A stretch of DNA of 64,000 bases from Mesorhizobium_L sp035547755. Lineage in GTDB: Bacteria; Pseudomonadota; Alphaproteobacteria; Rhizobiales; Rhizobiaceae. How positions within the stretch are numbered: position 1 is the stretch's first letter; each line of letters opens with the position of its first letter. The notes under the pieces were generated by a model. The model was not told the DNA's origin, did not search any database, and saw nothing but the letters and a program-made list of their open reading frames with translations. The stretch is taken from NCBI GenBank assembly GCA_035547755.1, contig DASZUG010000075.1, positions 1-64,000 of the forward strand. The letters run 5' to 3'. The position numbers and the translations under genes were made by a program. Shown piece after piece: positions 8,562 through 16,905 of the stretch.

Positions 8562-8585
8562 TTGAGACATGCCTCAACGTCTCAA
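8562..8585. terminator. Possible bidirectional stem-loop between mrp and the convergent orphan gene
   Basis: A perfect 7-base inverted repeat, TTGAGAC and GTCTCAA, with a 10-base loop, lies in the 68-base gap between the two convergent stop codons. No clear U tract is visible on either side. Confidence 0.35.
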
Positions 8586-8603
8586 ATACGGTCGTTTGGG
8601 ATT

Positions 8604-9389
8604 TTATCGTAATTGATGGACAATTGGCAAAAGATCACTATCCGGAATTTCCGAGAGGTTCATCTGATAGTAAAGATCAGTTCCCAATCCCTGAATTGCC
8701 ATGCTGGCAGGTTTTATATCTGTGAGACCAAATACCACGCCATTACCAAAATTTACGAGTGACTTGTGGTAAAGATCGAGACACTCGTAAAGAACTTGGT
8801 ACAAGATGTTTTCAAATTCACTCCTTCCCCGATAGTCAGATTGACGCAGACGGTAATTGTTCTTAACAACTGCCAACCTCAAAAGGCAAAGCTGGCGGTA
8901 AGTTGAGCTTTCCGCGATTTTCGCCAATTGATGAGCCATATGAGCGCTAATCGAACTATCAAAGGCAACATTCGAGAGCAGATGGCCCATGTAAGGAATT
9001 TTCTTTTCCTCCGGTTCTCGTTGACTCTTCAGAATGACGCTTTCCGCGACCTCTTCGGCATCCGATCGACCTGCCGCCTTCTCCTCAAAGAAATCGTCTT
9101 GTCGCGGGACCTCGCCGGCATTAATTCGCTTGGATATTTCGGCGGCTGCGATTGCGAGCACACCTCCAATTCGTGCCGCCTCGCGTGGCCCAAGAAGACG
9201 CTGGGCAGCTTCTTCACCAATATGTTGAAGCGCTGCAGAAGCAGCTGCTCCGGCAGCTCCTAAAGCAGCTGCACCCTCAGGACCTGCGGCGAAGAAGCCG
9301 AGAGCTCCGCCAATTGCCCCGCCAGCTATGTTGGCACCTGCGCCGATCAGCTTTCGAAAGTTCGAGTGTGGCTCGCTGACATCGTCCAT
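8604..9389 (-). CDS. Unassigned 261-residue protein with glycine-zipper segment; AT-rich islet
   Basis: No family is recognised with certainty. Residues about 15-60 form a Gly/Ala-rich, membrane-seeking segment (GAGANIAGGAIGGALGFF followed by AALGAAGAAAS). The remainder is helical and charged, with EKKIPYMGHLLSNVAF and KIAESSTYRQLCLLRLA, ending near TDLYYQMNLSEIPD. This arrangement recalls, but does not prove, DUF4393/Abi-alpha-like proteins. Base and codon use are clearly AT-richer than in mrp and the PaaG-like gene on either side, which suggests recent acquisition. The ribosome site ahead of ATG 9389 is weak. It stands alone, convergent with mrp and divergent from the hydratase gene. Confidence 0.8.
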   Translation of the reverse strand: MDDVSEPHSNFRKLIGAGANIAGGAIGGALGFFAAGPEGAAALGAAGAAASAALQHIGEEAAQRLLGPREAARIGGVLAIAAAEISKRINAGEVPRQDDFFEEKAAGRSDAEEVAESVILKSQREPEEKKIPYMGHLLSNVAFDSSISAHMAHQLAKIAESSTYRQLCLLRLAVVKNNYRLRQSDYRGRSEFENILYQVLYECLDLYHKSLVNFGNGVVFGLTDIKPASMAIQGLGTDLYYQMNLSEIPDSDLLPIVHQLR

Positions 9390-9538
9390 CTTTTGCTATA
9401 TTCGTCCAAATCACCGTTTCGACATCGATTACTTTGTAGCAGATTCGCTCAACCGGCGATGTAGAAGAGCTTACAAGTCGCGTTTCGGCCAGTGGTCGTG
9501 TTGCGCAGTTGTGTTTTCAAACCTAGGCAGAAGGATCG

Positions 9539-10330
9539 ATGGCTGAAGACGTGGTTTTGCATGAGCGACGCGACGGTCTCAGCGTGGTGACGCTCAACCG
9601 GCCCGACAGGCTCAACGCTTTCAATGAAGAGCAACACCACAGGTTGCGTGCCATTTTGGAGGACTGCGCGGCCGACAAAAGCTGCCGCGCCGTTTTGCTG
9701 ACGGGGGCGGGCAGGGGCTTCTGCGCTGGCCAGGACCTTGCCGACCGCGATCCCGCCATGCTGGGCGAACGCCCCGATCTCGGTCACACGCTTGAAACCT
9801 TCTATGTGCCGCTTGTGCGCCGTCTTCGCACGATGGAAAAGCCGGTCATTTGCGCCGTCAACGGCGTGGCGGCGGGGGCGGGGGCGAACATCGCGCTCTC
9901 CTGCGACATCGTGCTTGCAGCAAGATCGGCCAAATTCATTCAGGCTTTCTCGAAGATCGGCCTCATACCCGATGCCGGCGGCACCTATTGGCTGACGCGG
10001 CATCTGGGCGAGGCGCGCGCCAAGGCGCTGGCGCTCACGGCCTATCCGCTTTCCGCCGAGGAAGCGGCGGATTGGGGGTTGATCTGGCGCGCCGTCGACG
10101 ACGACAAGCTGATGGAAGAGGCCATTTCCCTCGCGACCTCGTTCGCGAAGGGCCCGACAGCCGCCTACGCGCTTACCAAGGAAGCAATACAGGCGGCCTC
10201 GTCAAACGATCTCGATGCGCAGCTTGCCGTCGAAATCCGCCTGCAGCGTAAGGCGGGCCGCACCGAGGATTATCAGGAAGGCGTCTCCGCCTTCCTGCAG
10301 AAGCGCCAGCCTGGTTTCAAGGGAAGATAG
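9539..10330 (+). CDS. Enoyl-CoA hydratase/isomerase family protein, PaaG-like
   Basis: Crotonase-fold protein of 263 residues. The oxyanion-hole segments are GRGFCAGQDLADRD (residues about 60-75) and GVAAGAGANIALSCD (about 103-117). The segment SKIGLIPDAGGTYWLTR carries the catalytic Asp typical of the ring 1,2-epoxyphenylacetyl-CoA isomerase PaaG, and the CAGQDL wording fits PaaG better than generic hydratases. No other paa genes are nearby, so the substrate is open: phenylacetyl-CoA epoxide isomerisation or a general 3,2-enoyl-CoA isomerisation. An AGAAGG site precedes the ATG. Confidence 0.85.
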   Translation: MAEDVVLHERRDGLSVVTLNRPDRLNAFNEEQHHRLRAILEDCAADKSCRAVLLTGAGRGFCAGQDLADRDPAMLGERPDLGHTLETFYVPLVRRLRTMEKPVICAVNGVAAGAGANIALSCDIVLAARSAKFIQAFSKIGLIPDAGGTYWLTRHLGEARAKALALTAYPLSAEEAADWGLIWRAVDDDKLMEEAISLATSFAKGPTAAYALTKEAIQAASSNDLDAQLAVEIRLQRKAGRTEDYQEGVSAFLQKRQPGFKGR

Positions 10331-10351
10331 GCGAATTCCTAGTGCAACGGT

Positions 10352-10816
10352 TCAGGCGTCTGCCTGCCCGGCGCTCACTTTCTTGTTGAAATTCTCGAAA
10401 AACTGGCCGGCGAGCTTCTTCGACGTGGAATCGATGAGGCGGCTGCCCAATTGCGCGATCTTGCCGCCGACATCCGCCTTGACGGTATATTTAAGCGTCG
10501 TCGCATCGGCGCCGTCGGCCGTGAGCGCGACATCGGCGCCGCCCTTGGCGAAGCCGGCGATGCCACCCTTGCCTTCCCCCTCGATTGTGTAGGAATGGGG
10601 CGGATTGAGATTTTTGAGCTCCACCGCGCCCTGGAACCGCGCCTTGATCGGGCCGATCTTGAGCGAAACGGTCGCGGCAAATGCCGTATCGGACTGCTTT
10701 TCGAGGCTCTCGCATCCGGGAATACAGACTTTCAGAACGTCGGGATCGTTGAGCGCTTGCCAGACCTTTTCCACCGGCGCCTGGATTTGCTCCTGCCCTT
10801 CCATGTTCATCGCCAT
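10352..10816 (-). CDS. CoxG/SRPBCC-family protein (carbon monoxide dehydrogenase subunit G-like)
   Basis: A 154-residue START/SRPBCC-fold protein. It opens MAMNMEGQEQIQAPVEKVWQ, continues LNDPDVLKVCIPGCESLEK, and includes FAKGGADVALTADG. This is the CoxG pattern. CoxG proteins accompany CO dehydrogenase and related molybdenum hydroxylases and may help membrane anchoring or maturation, but no coxMSL genes are in the window. The ATG at 10816 is preferred because GGAGGG lies about eight bases upstream; the longer frame starting further out lacks family similarity. It is convergent with the PaaG-like gene. Confidence 0.85.
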   Translation of the reverse strand: MAMNMEGQEQIQAPVEKVWQALNDPDVLKVCIPGCESLEKQSDTAFAATVSLKIGPIKARFQGAVELKNLNPPHSYTIEGEGKGGIAGFAKGGADVALTADGADATTLKYTVKADVGGKIAQLGSRLIDSTSKKLAGQFFENFNKKVSAGQADA

Positions 10817-11020
10817 GGTTTTCCCTCCATCTGTCGCATGCCGCCTGCTCCCACCATGGCTCAATACCCTAGAGGGAGAGCGATTGTCCATCGAACCAAA
10901 GTTGGGGTCCGGGCTTGTTGCCGTTCTTTTCTTCGTGCCTTATCGATTGGGGCGGCGGTCCGGCCGCGAGGAGGGAACTGCCAGGGTTCTGGGAGCGTAG
11001 TCAGGGGAGAGGGCTCCGAC

Positions 11021-11818
11021 ATGCCGCGGGAACTGATCTGGGCGTTCCTGCTGTTTGCCGTGCTGGTCGCGAGCGCGGCCGGTGGTTCCTATCTGAGAAC
11101 CCGGTTGCCTGCGCCCCATCGCAGCGGCGATACGATCGAATTCCTGAGGATCGTCACCGCTCTGCTCGTCACCTTCGCGGCGCTGGTGCTCAGCCTTCTT
11201 CTGGCGTCCGTGCGCAGCTCCTACGATACCGCCTATCGCGACAGGGCGCATTATGCGGCAAGCCTTGCCGAACTCGATCAATGCATGCGCGATTACGGCC
11301 CGGCTCTCTCCGGCGCCCGCCAGAAGCTGCACACCTATACAGCGGCGGTCATTGTCAGCACCTGGCCTGGAGAACCACCGCCGGAAGGCATTGCCCTTCC
11401 CGATACGAAAGGTGTTCCGCGTCTCGGGGAGGCTCCGACCCTGGCCCTGCTGATGAACGGGATCGGGCTGGACATAGCGGCACTGGATGCCAAGGATACG
11501 GATCATAAGGCTCTCGCCGCGCGTTGCACCGCCGATTTTACGAGCGCGATGAGCGCTCGTTGGACCGTGATAGAAGATGTCCACGGTTCTCTTTCTCCGC
11601 CATTTGCCGGCGTGTTGATGTTCTGGCTTATGCTGGTCTTCTTGAGTTTCGGCCTGCAGGCGCCGCGAAACCTGCTTGCCGCGCTCGTGATCGCGATCGC
11701 GATTGTCTCGGTATCGAGCGTGATGTTCGTCATCCTTGACCTCGACCTTCCCTATGGAGGGCTCTTCGGCGTTTCCAGCCACACCATGCGCCTTGCGCTT
11801 GCCGACATGCTCCACTGA
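11021..11818 (+). CDS. DUF4239 (bestrophin-like) integral membrane protein
   Basis: A 265-residue inner-membrane protein. Four hydrophobic segments are visible: about residues 4-22 (LIWAFLLFAVLVASAAGG), 45-65 (FLRIVTALLVTFAALVLSLL), about 190-210 (FAGVLMFWLMLVFLSFGL) and 215-240 (LLAALVIAIAIVSVSSVMFV). A roughly 120-residue hydrophilic loop separates the two pairs. This layout matches DUF4239 proteins. No function is known from sequence. The frame is open far upstream but lies antisense to coxG there, so the ATG at 11021 is chosen, with AGGGGAGAGGG in front. Confidence 0.8.
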   Translation: MPRELIWAFLLFAVLVASAAGGSYLRTRLPAPHRSGDTIEFLRIVTALLVTFAALVLSLLLASVRSSYDTAYRDRAHYAASLAELDQCMRDYGPALSGARQKLHTYTAAVIVSTWPGEPPPEGIALPDTKGVPRLGEAPTLALLMNGIGLDIAALDAKDTDHKALAARCTADFTSAMSARWTVIEDVHGSLSPPFAGVLMFWLMLVFLSFGLQAPRNLLAALVIAIAIVSVSSVMFVILDLDLPYGGLFGVSSHTMRLALADMLH

Positions 11819-11883
11819 TCGGGAAACGAGGCAAGGCAAGAACGGGCCAGAGCCTTGGCTTTACTTGCCGTTCTCCGCATTTG

Positions 11884-11899
11884 ATAATATTAATATTAT
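11884..11899. promoter_or_regulatory. AT-rich perfect 16-bp palindrome upstream of the sugar-acid dehydratase
   Basis: ATAATATTAATATTAT reads the same on both strands and stands out in GC-rich surroundings, about 90 bases before the dehydratase start. It is a strong operator candidate for a repressor of sugar-acid catabolism; no regulator gene lies next to it. Confidence 0.5.
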
Positions 11900-11985
11900 T
11901 AGATGCGGTCTTCCGATACCTTGTTCCCTTGGTCGGCATGCCATATCGATGGAACGAAACAGCCCGCGAATTTTGGAGACGCTCG

Positions 11986-13788
11986 ATGACCGGCGGCAAG
12001 ATGAACACGAAACTCCGTTCTCAGATGTGGTTCGACAATCCTGCCGACCCCGGGATGACAGCTCTCTATATCGAGCGCTATCTCAACTACGGCATTACCC
12101 GACATGAGCTTCAGTCGGGCAAGCCGATCATCGGCATAGCCCAGACGGGTTCCGATCTTTCACCTTGCAACCGGCACCATCTCGAACTTGCCAAGCGCGT
12201 GCGGGACGGCATCAACGCCGCCGGCGGCGTGGCGATGGAATTCCCTTGCCACCCGATCCAGGAAACCGGAAAGCGTCCGACCGCCTCGCTGGACCGCAAT
12301 CTCTCCTATCTGTCGCTCGTGGAGGTTCTTTACGGCTATCCGCTTGACGGCGTGGTGCTTCTGATCGGCTGCGACAAGACGACGCCGGCCATGCTGATGG
12401 CCGCTGCGACGGTCAACATCCCGGCGATCGCCCTGTCGGTCGGCCCGATGCTGAACGGCTGGCACAATGGCAAGCGCACCGGTTCAGGCACCATCGTGTG
12501 GGAATCGCGCGACCGCCTGTCCGCCGGCGAAATCGACTATGAGGAATTCATGCAGACGGTCGCTTCCTCGGCGCCCTCGGTCGGCTATTGCAACACGATG
12601 GGAACGGCGACGACCATGAACTCGCTGGCGGAAGCGCTCGGCATGCAGCTTCCCGGCTCCGCTGCCATCCCCGCTCCCTATCGCGAGCGCGCCCAGATTT
12701 CTTATGAAACGGGGCTCAGGATCGTCGATATGGTGCGCGAGGACCTGAAGCCGTCCGACATCATGACGAGGGAGGCGTTCGAGAACGCCATCGTCGTCAA
12801 TTCCGCGATCGGCGGCTCGACCAACGCGCCCATCCACCTCAATGCCGTCGCGCGGCATCTCGGGATAAAGCTCGACAATGACGATTGGCAGAAAGTCGGG
12901 CACAACGTCCCGCTCCTGGTCAATCTCCAGCCGGCCGGCGAATATCTCGGTGAGGATTATTGCCATGCCGGCGGCGTGCCTGCGGTCGTTATGGAGTTGA
13001 TGAAGGCAAACCTGCTGCCGCACCCCGGTGCGCTCACGGCCAACGGCAAGACCATCGGGGAGAACTGCGAAGGCGTCAAGAATCTGGATCAGAAGGTAAT
13101 CCATCCCGTATCCGATCCGCTCAAGGAGAACGCCGGCTTCATCAATCTCAAGGGCAATCTCTTCGACAGCGCCATCATGAAGACCAGCGTCATCTCGGAA
13201 GAGTTTCGCAATCGCTATCTCTCAAATCCCGACGATCCGGAGGCCTTCGAAGGTCCGGCGATGGTTTTCGAGGGTCCGGAGGACTATCACGCCCGTATCG
13301 ACGACCCCTCGCTCGGCATTGACGAGCATACGCTATTGTTCATGCGCGGCACGGGACCGATCGGTTATCCGGGCGCGGCGGAAGTGGTGAACATGCAGCC
13401 GCCGGCCTACCTCATCAAGAAAGGCGTTCATTCGCTGCCCTGCATCGGCGATGGACGGCAGTCCGGCACGTCGGGATCCCCTTCGATCCTCAACGCTTCG
13501 CCGGAAGCCGCGGCAAGCGGCGGCCTGGCGCTGTTGCGGTCAGGCGATCGCGTCCGCATCGATTTGAGGAAGGGCAGCGCGGATATCCTCATCTCCGACG
13601 AGGAGTTGAAAGAGCGGCGCGCGGCGCTCGAAAAGAACGGCGGCTATCACTATCCCGCCAGCCAGACGCCGTGGCAGGAAATCCAGCGCGGCATGGTCGA
13701 CCAATTGTCCGAGGGCATGGTGCTGAAGCCGGCCGTCAAATATCGCGACGTCGCCCACACCGCCGGCATTCCGCGCAATAATCACTGA
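11986..13788 (+). CDS. IlvD/EDD-family sugar-acid dehydratase (L-arabonate / D-xylonate type)
   Basis: A 600-residue dehydratase that removes water from an aldonic acid to give a 2-keto-3-deoxy acid. Cluster-binding cysteines appear in LIGCDKTTPAMLM and GYCNTMGTATTMNSL. The Mg/substrate segments include NSAIGGSTNAPIHLN and the late GDGRQSGTSGSPSILNASPE. The opening MWFDNPADPGMTALYIERYL and the ending PRNNH place it with xylonate (XylD) and arabonate dehydratases rather than with IlvD of branched-chain synthesis. The substrate cannot be fixed, since no dehydrogenase or aldolase partner is adjacent. ATG 11986 follows GGAG by seven bases; ATG 12001 is an alternative. Confidence 0.88.
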   Translation: MTGGKMNTKLRSQMWFDNPADPGMTALYIERYLNYGITRHELQSGKPIIGIAQTGSDLSPCNRHHLELAKRVRDGINAAGGVAMEFPCHPIQETGKRPTASLDRNLSYLSLVEVLYGYPLDGVVLLIGCDKTTPAMLMAAATVNIPAIALSVGPMLNGWHNGKRTGSGTIVWESRDRLSAGEIDYEEFMQTVASSAPSVGYCNTMGTATTMNSLAEALGMQLPGSAAIPAPYRERAQISYETGLRIVDMVREDLKPSDIMTREAFENAIVVNSAIGGSTNAPIHLNAVARHLGIKLDNDDWQKVGHNVPLLVNLQPAGEYLGEDYCHAGGVPAVVMELMKANLLPHPGALTANGKTIGENCEGVKNLDQKVIHPVSDPLKENAGFINLKGNLFDSAIMKTSVISEEFRNRYLSNPDDPEAFEGPAMVFEGPEDYHARIDDPSLGIDEHTLLFMRGTGPIGYPGAAEVVNMQPPAYLIKKGVHSLPCIGDGRQSGTSGSPSILNASPEAAASGGLALLRSGDRVRIDLRKGSADILISDEELKERRAALEKNGGYHYPASQTPWQEIQRGMVDQLSEGMVLKPAVKYRDVAHTAGIPRNNH

Positions 13789-13802
13789 GCGCCGGCGCGC
13801 GC

Positions 13803-14474
13803 TTATCGGGACGGGATTTCCTGTCCCGGCGCAAGGGCCTGAAGCGCAAAGACCCATGCCGGGATCGGTGGCGATGCCGGTGCGAAGCCGACATCTGCGA
13901 CGCGGTATTCCGCGATCGGGAGAAGCCGCGACCGGGGCAGATGGGTGCGGCCGGGATCGCCGACCAACACGCGGATACCTTTTGCAAAACAACGGTCGAG
14001 GAAGCGCAGTACTCCTTTTGCCAATTCGGCCTCGTAGAAGAGATCGCCGACGGCGACCAGATCGACTTCCGGCGGCTCCGACGTAGCGAGGTCTCCCTTA
14101 TGGAACCGGAGGAATACGCCGTTTGCCGTCGCGTTCAACGTGATTGCGGCCGCCGCGTTTGGGTCTATGTCAACGGCAATGACCTTCGTTGCTCCCGCCT
14201 TCGCCGCAGCGATCCCGACGAGGCCGGATCCGGCGCCGAGGTCGAGCACGGTTAGGCCTGCAACGGTGGACGGCATTTCAGTGAAATGATGGGCGAGCGC
14301 CATGCCGCCAGCCCATCGAAAGGCCCAATAGGGCGGGCTGCTTCCGCTCCGGCTGGAAAGCCTTCCGACACCGCTGGCGGGATGGGCCGTATAAAGCGAA
14401 ATTTCAGGGAGGCCCGGAACAGGCGTCAGCACGAGCTTTTCGGTTATGAAGCGCTCGATCTCGCCTGCCGCCAT
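13803..14474 (-). CDS. Class I SAM-dependent methyltransferase, ETF-beta lysine methyltransferase-like
   Basis: A 223-residue seven-beta-strand methyltransferase. Motif I reads TVLDLGAGSGLVGIAAA (about 75-91), with the acidic loop VIAVDIDPNAAA. The GDLFYE motif (about 142-147) replaces the usual NPPY and is seen in protein lysine methyltransferases of the METTL20/PrmA neighbourhood; the preceding YWAFRWAGGMALAHH is also typical. In that family the target is the beta subunit of electron transfer flavoprotein, so methylation of ETF-beta is the leading idea. It follows the MerR gene by seven bases on the same strand, and the two are probably co-transcribed. Confidence 0.8.
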   Translation of the reverse strand: MAAGEIERFITEKLVLTPVPGLPEISLYTAHPASGVGRLSSRSGSSPPYWAFRWAGGMALAHHFTEMPSTVAGLTVLDLGAGSGLVGIAAAKAGATKVIAVDIDPNAAAAITLNATANGVFLRFHKGDLATSEPPEVDLVAVGDLFYEAELAKGVLRFLDRCFAKGIRVLVGDPGRTHLPRSRLLPIAEYRVADVGFAPASPPIPAWVFALQALAPGQEIPSR

Positions 14475-14481
14475 ATCGGCT

Positions 14482-14937
14482 CTATCCGTACCGCCTGGCT
14501 GATTGCCGCTCTTCCAGGCGGGTCCTGACGGTCCCTATCAGGCCTTTGAGGTCGCCGATGGCTTCCTCGATGGAAGCGCGTTGCTTTTCCAGCCGGCCCA
14601 ATTGGCGCTCGGACTTTTCCAGCACGACTTTCATCTGCCGGATGTTGGAGCCGTGCGGATCGTACAGATCCATCATCTGCTTGACTTCGCGAAGCGAGAA
14701 ACCGACCTTGCGGCCGAGAAGCACGAGCCTCAGCCTCGCCTTGTCGCGATGCGAATAGAGCCGCGCATTACCGATCCGCCTTGGCTGGATGAGGCCCTTG
14801 TCTTCGTAGAAACGCAATGTGCGCAAGGTAACGCCAAAGCTTTCCGCCATCTCGCCGATGCGCGTAAAGCCCGCCGGGGTTTCGCCCGGCAATTCTTCCT
14901 GAGCCACTTCGTCCGCGGCCTTGGTCTTTTCCGTCAT
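14482..14937 (-). CDS. MerR-family transcriptional regulator (LiuR-like)
   Basis: A 151-residue regulator. The DNA-binding part is TRIGEMAESFGVTLRTLRFY, followed by EDKGLIQPRRIGNARLYS (residues about 25-62). A dimerisation coiled coil follows (KVVLEKSERQLGRLEKQRAS). No metal-binding cysteines are present, so metal or redox sensing of the classic MerR/SoxR kind is unlikely. Spacing and sequence resemble LiuR-type regulators of branched-chain amino acid and fatty acid breakdown, which would suit the adjacent ETF-beta-type methyltransferase. The ATG at 14937 (MTEKTK) is preferred; the frame is open 12 codons further upstream. Confidence 0.85.
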   Translation of the reverse strand: MTEKTKAADEVAQEELPGETPAGFTRIGEMAESFGVTLRTLRFYEDKGLIQPRRIGNARLYSHRDKARLRLVLLGRKVGFSLREVKQMMDLYDPHGSNIRQMKVVLEKSERQLGRLEKQRASIEEAIGDLKGLIGTVRTRLEERQSARRYG

Positions 14938-15189
14938 GATGTCTTTTCGCCGGCCGAGCCGATGGTGGAGCAAACAATGTCAATCGGCTCCGGTGGTCCG
15001 GGCAGGCACTGTCCGTTTTTCAGAAGGTTTCGACTTCAGGCGCGCCCGAAAAGCCGGGCGCCCTTTCCATTACTCGGGCGCGATATAGTCTCCGGCCCGG
15101 CCTATTGCAAGCGGCTGGGGTGTTGGGAATTTATCGAATTGGGACGTATTTCCGCTGGATTTCCACAGATTCGTCTTGTGCCCTCCGAC

Positions 15190-16551
15190 CTAATCGAGCG
15201 GCCGCTCCTTTGCGGGAAGGGTTTCGGCGCGGCGCCGGCGCAGGACATCGGCGATATAGAAGCGCGAAAGCGCATGATAGAGTGGGGTTGGACTGATCAG
15301 CCGTGCCGTTCCGTAACCCAGCACGGACGCCGCCATGAGCGGCACGATATTGTCCTGATTGCCGGTCATTTCCACGATGATGACGAAGGCGGTCATCGGC
15401 GATTGCACGACGCCGGAAAAATAGCCGGCCATTCCGAGGACGGCGGCGAGACTGGCATTCGCGCCGAAAAGCGGGCCGAGCGCGCTGCCAAGGCCTGCTC
15501 CGACGGCAAGTGCGGGTGCAAAGATGCCTCCGGGAATGCCAGAGATCGTCGAAGCAAGATTTGCGACCAGTTTGGCGATAAAGAAGGTCGCCGGCAGATG
15601 CGCTCCCTCGATCGCGCTGCGCGCCTGGGTGTAGCCGGTGCCGAAGATCTGGTTGTGGGTTGCGATCCCGAGGATCGCGACGATAAGGCCTGCGATGGCC
15701 GCCACGATGAAGACTCGCCGGCGAGGCTGTACGGAGCGCCAGCGGCGAAGGCGCGCGGTCAGGCGCAAGACGGCCTCGCTGAAGACGGCGCCGAACATGC
15801 CCCCAACGATGCCGCAGGTGATCACGAGCGGCCAGTCGCCGGGAAAGGAGGCGACGGCTTGCGTCACGCCGAAATAGGTGTAATTGCCGGCGACGGCGAC
15901 CGAGGCGATGCCGGCGATGATGACGGCGACGAGCACGACGCCGTTGGTACGCGCCTGATAGCTGCGGCCCATCTCCTCGATGGCGAAGACGACACCGGCA
16001 AGCGGCGTATTGAAGGCGGCGGCGAGACCGGCGGCGGAACCGGCAAGGATCAGTCCGCGTGCCCGGCCCATGCCACCGAGCCGTCCGGCTTGAAGCACCA
16101 ATGAAGCGCCGATCTGCACCGTTGGTCCCTCGCGGCCGATAGAAGCGCCGGTGGCGAGGCCGACAATGGTGAGCACGATCTTGCCGGCGATTGTCTTCAG
16201 CGAAAGATAGGAGAGCGCATATTCGTCGTCGCGAAGGTGGCGTGCGGCAATACATTGCGGAATGCCGCTGCCTTGCGAACCGGGGAAATAGCGGTCGGCC
16301 ATGAAAGCGCAGAAAATGAAGCCGGCCGGCGTGAGGAGAAGCGGCAGGAACCGGCGCCAGCCCTCGTGGCCGACGGCATAGGCGAAGGCGAATTGCGCCT
16401 GATTGCATATGGCCGCGAAGCCGGCGCCGGCAAGGCCGGCGGCGAGGGCGCCGAGCCAGAAGACCAGCCGCGGCTTCCACAAGCGTGGCGAGACCATCAT
16501 CGCCCGCGACCGGCGCATCATGCGGTTTCGTGATCTCGGCTGCATTTCCAC
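15190..16551 (-). CDS. ClC-family chloride channel or Cl-/H+ antiporter
   Basis: A 453-residue polytopic inner-membrane protein of the ClC family. Ion-pathway motifs are visible: GSQGSGIPQ (anion-binding serine, about residue 106) and GASIGREGPTVQIGAS (gating glutamate). Roughly ten or more hydrophobic helices follow. There is no C-terminal CBS domain, so this is the short bacterial form, usual length about 430-470. The first residues (MEMQPRSRNRMMRRSRAMM) are basic, and a start at a later Met is possible. Likely role: anion movement in pH or osmotic stress. The gene is divergent from podJ. Confidence 0.9.
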   Translation of the reverse strand: MEMQPRSRNRMMRRSRAMMVSPRLWKPRLVFWLGALAAGLAGAGFAAICNQAQFAFAYAVGHEGWRRFLPLLLTPAGFIFCAFMADRYFPGSQGSGIPQCIAARHLRDDEYALSYLSLKTIAGKIVLTIVGLATGASIGREGPTVQIGASLVLQAGRLGGMGRARGLILAGSAAGLAAAFNTPLAGVVFAIEEMGRSYQARTNGVVLVAVIIAGIASVAVAGNYTYFGVTQAVASFPGDWPLVITCGIVGGMFGAVFSEAVLRLTARLRRWRSVQPRRRVFIVAAIAGLIVAILGIATHNQIFGTGYTQARSAIEGAHLPATFFIAKLVANLASTISGIPGGIFAPALAVGAGLGSALGPLFGANASLAAVLGMAGYFSGVVQSPMTAFVIIVEMTGNQDNIVPLMAASVLGYGTARLISPTPLYHALSRFYIADVLRRRRAETLPAKERPLD

Positions 16552-16905
16552 CCCGGCGCGGTTGAAGTCCGTGAACCGGATGCACCGTTAAAGCCACTCA
16601 CGCAAGGGGTATGGGATGCGTCTTTAAATGAGGATCAGCCGCACTGCTCCGGCGCTTCCATGATGCTCGACCGGATCCGCGCATTTTCCGTTTTGGTAAG
16701 CTTAGTTAACGGGTTGTTTACTACGTTCGGGGAAAGGTGCGCATATCGGCGTCCCGTGTTTATTCTGTTTCGCGTTCACGGATTTCGAAACGAGGGAACG
16801 GAAGTCCCCGACGGGCAGCAATTCTACCCCGCACGGAAGATCGGACGCTCCCCCAGACCTGACACGCAGCCGACCAGCCGGCGCATATGGGCAACGGGCC
16901 TATCG
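16552..16905 (+). promoter_or_regulatory. 354-bp divergent intergenic region (clc/podJ) with a CtrA-like box
   Basis: No convincing gene lies here; the frame of podJ is open upstream, but its translation there has no PodJ-like character. At 16706-16720 the sequence TTAA-N7-TTTA is a one-mismatch fit to the alphaproteobacterial CtrA site TTAA-N7-TTAA, about 190 bases before the podJ start. This would fit cell-cycle control of a polarity factor. The rest is GC-rich without clear dyads or terminators. Confidence 0.45.

Noticed and set aside
11819..11885. Rho-independent terminator after the DUF4239 gene
   Set aside because: GGCAAG/CTTGCC and AGAACGG/CCGTTCT pairings compete with each other and no U tract follows, so no clear terminator can be claimed.
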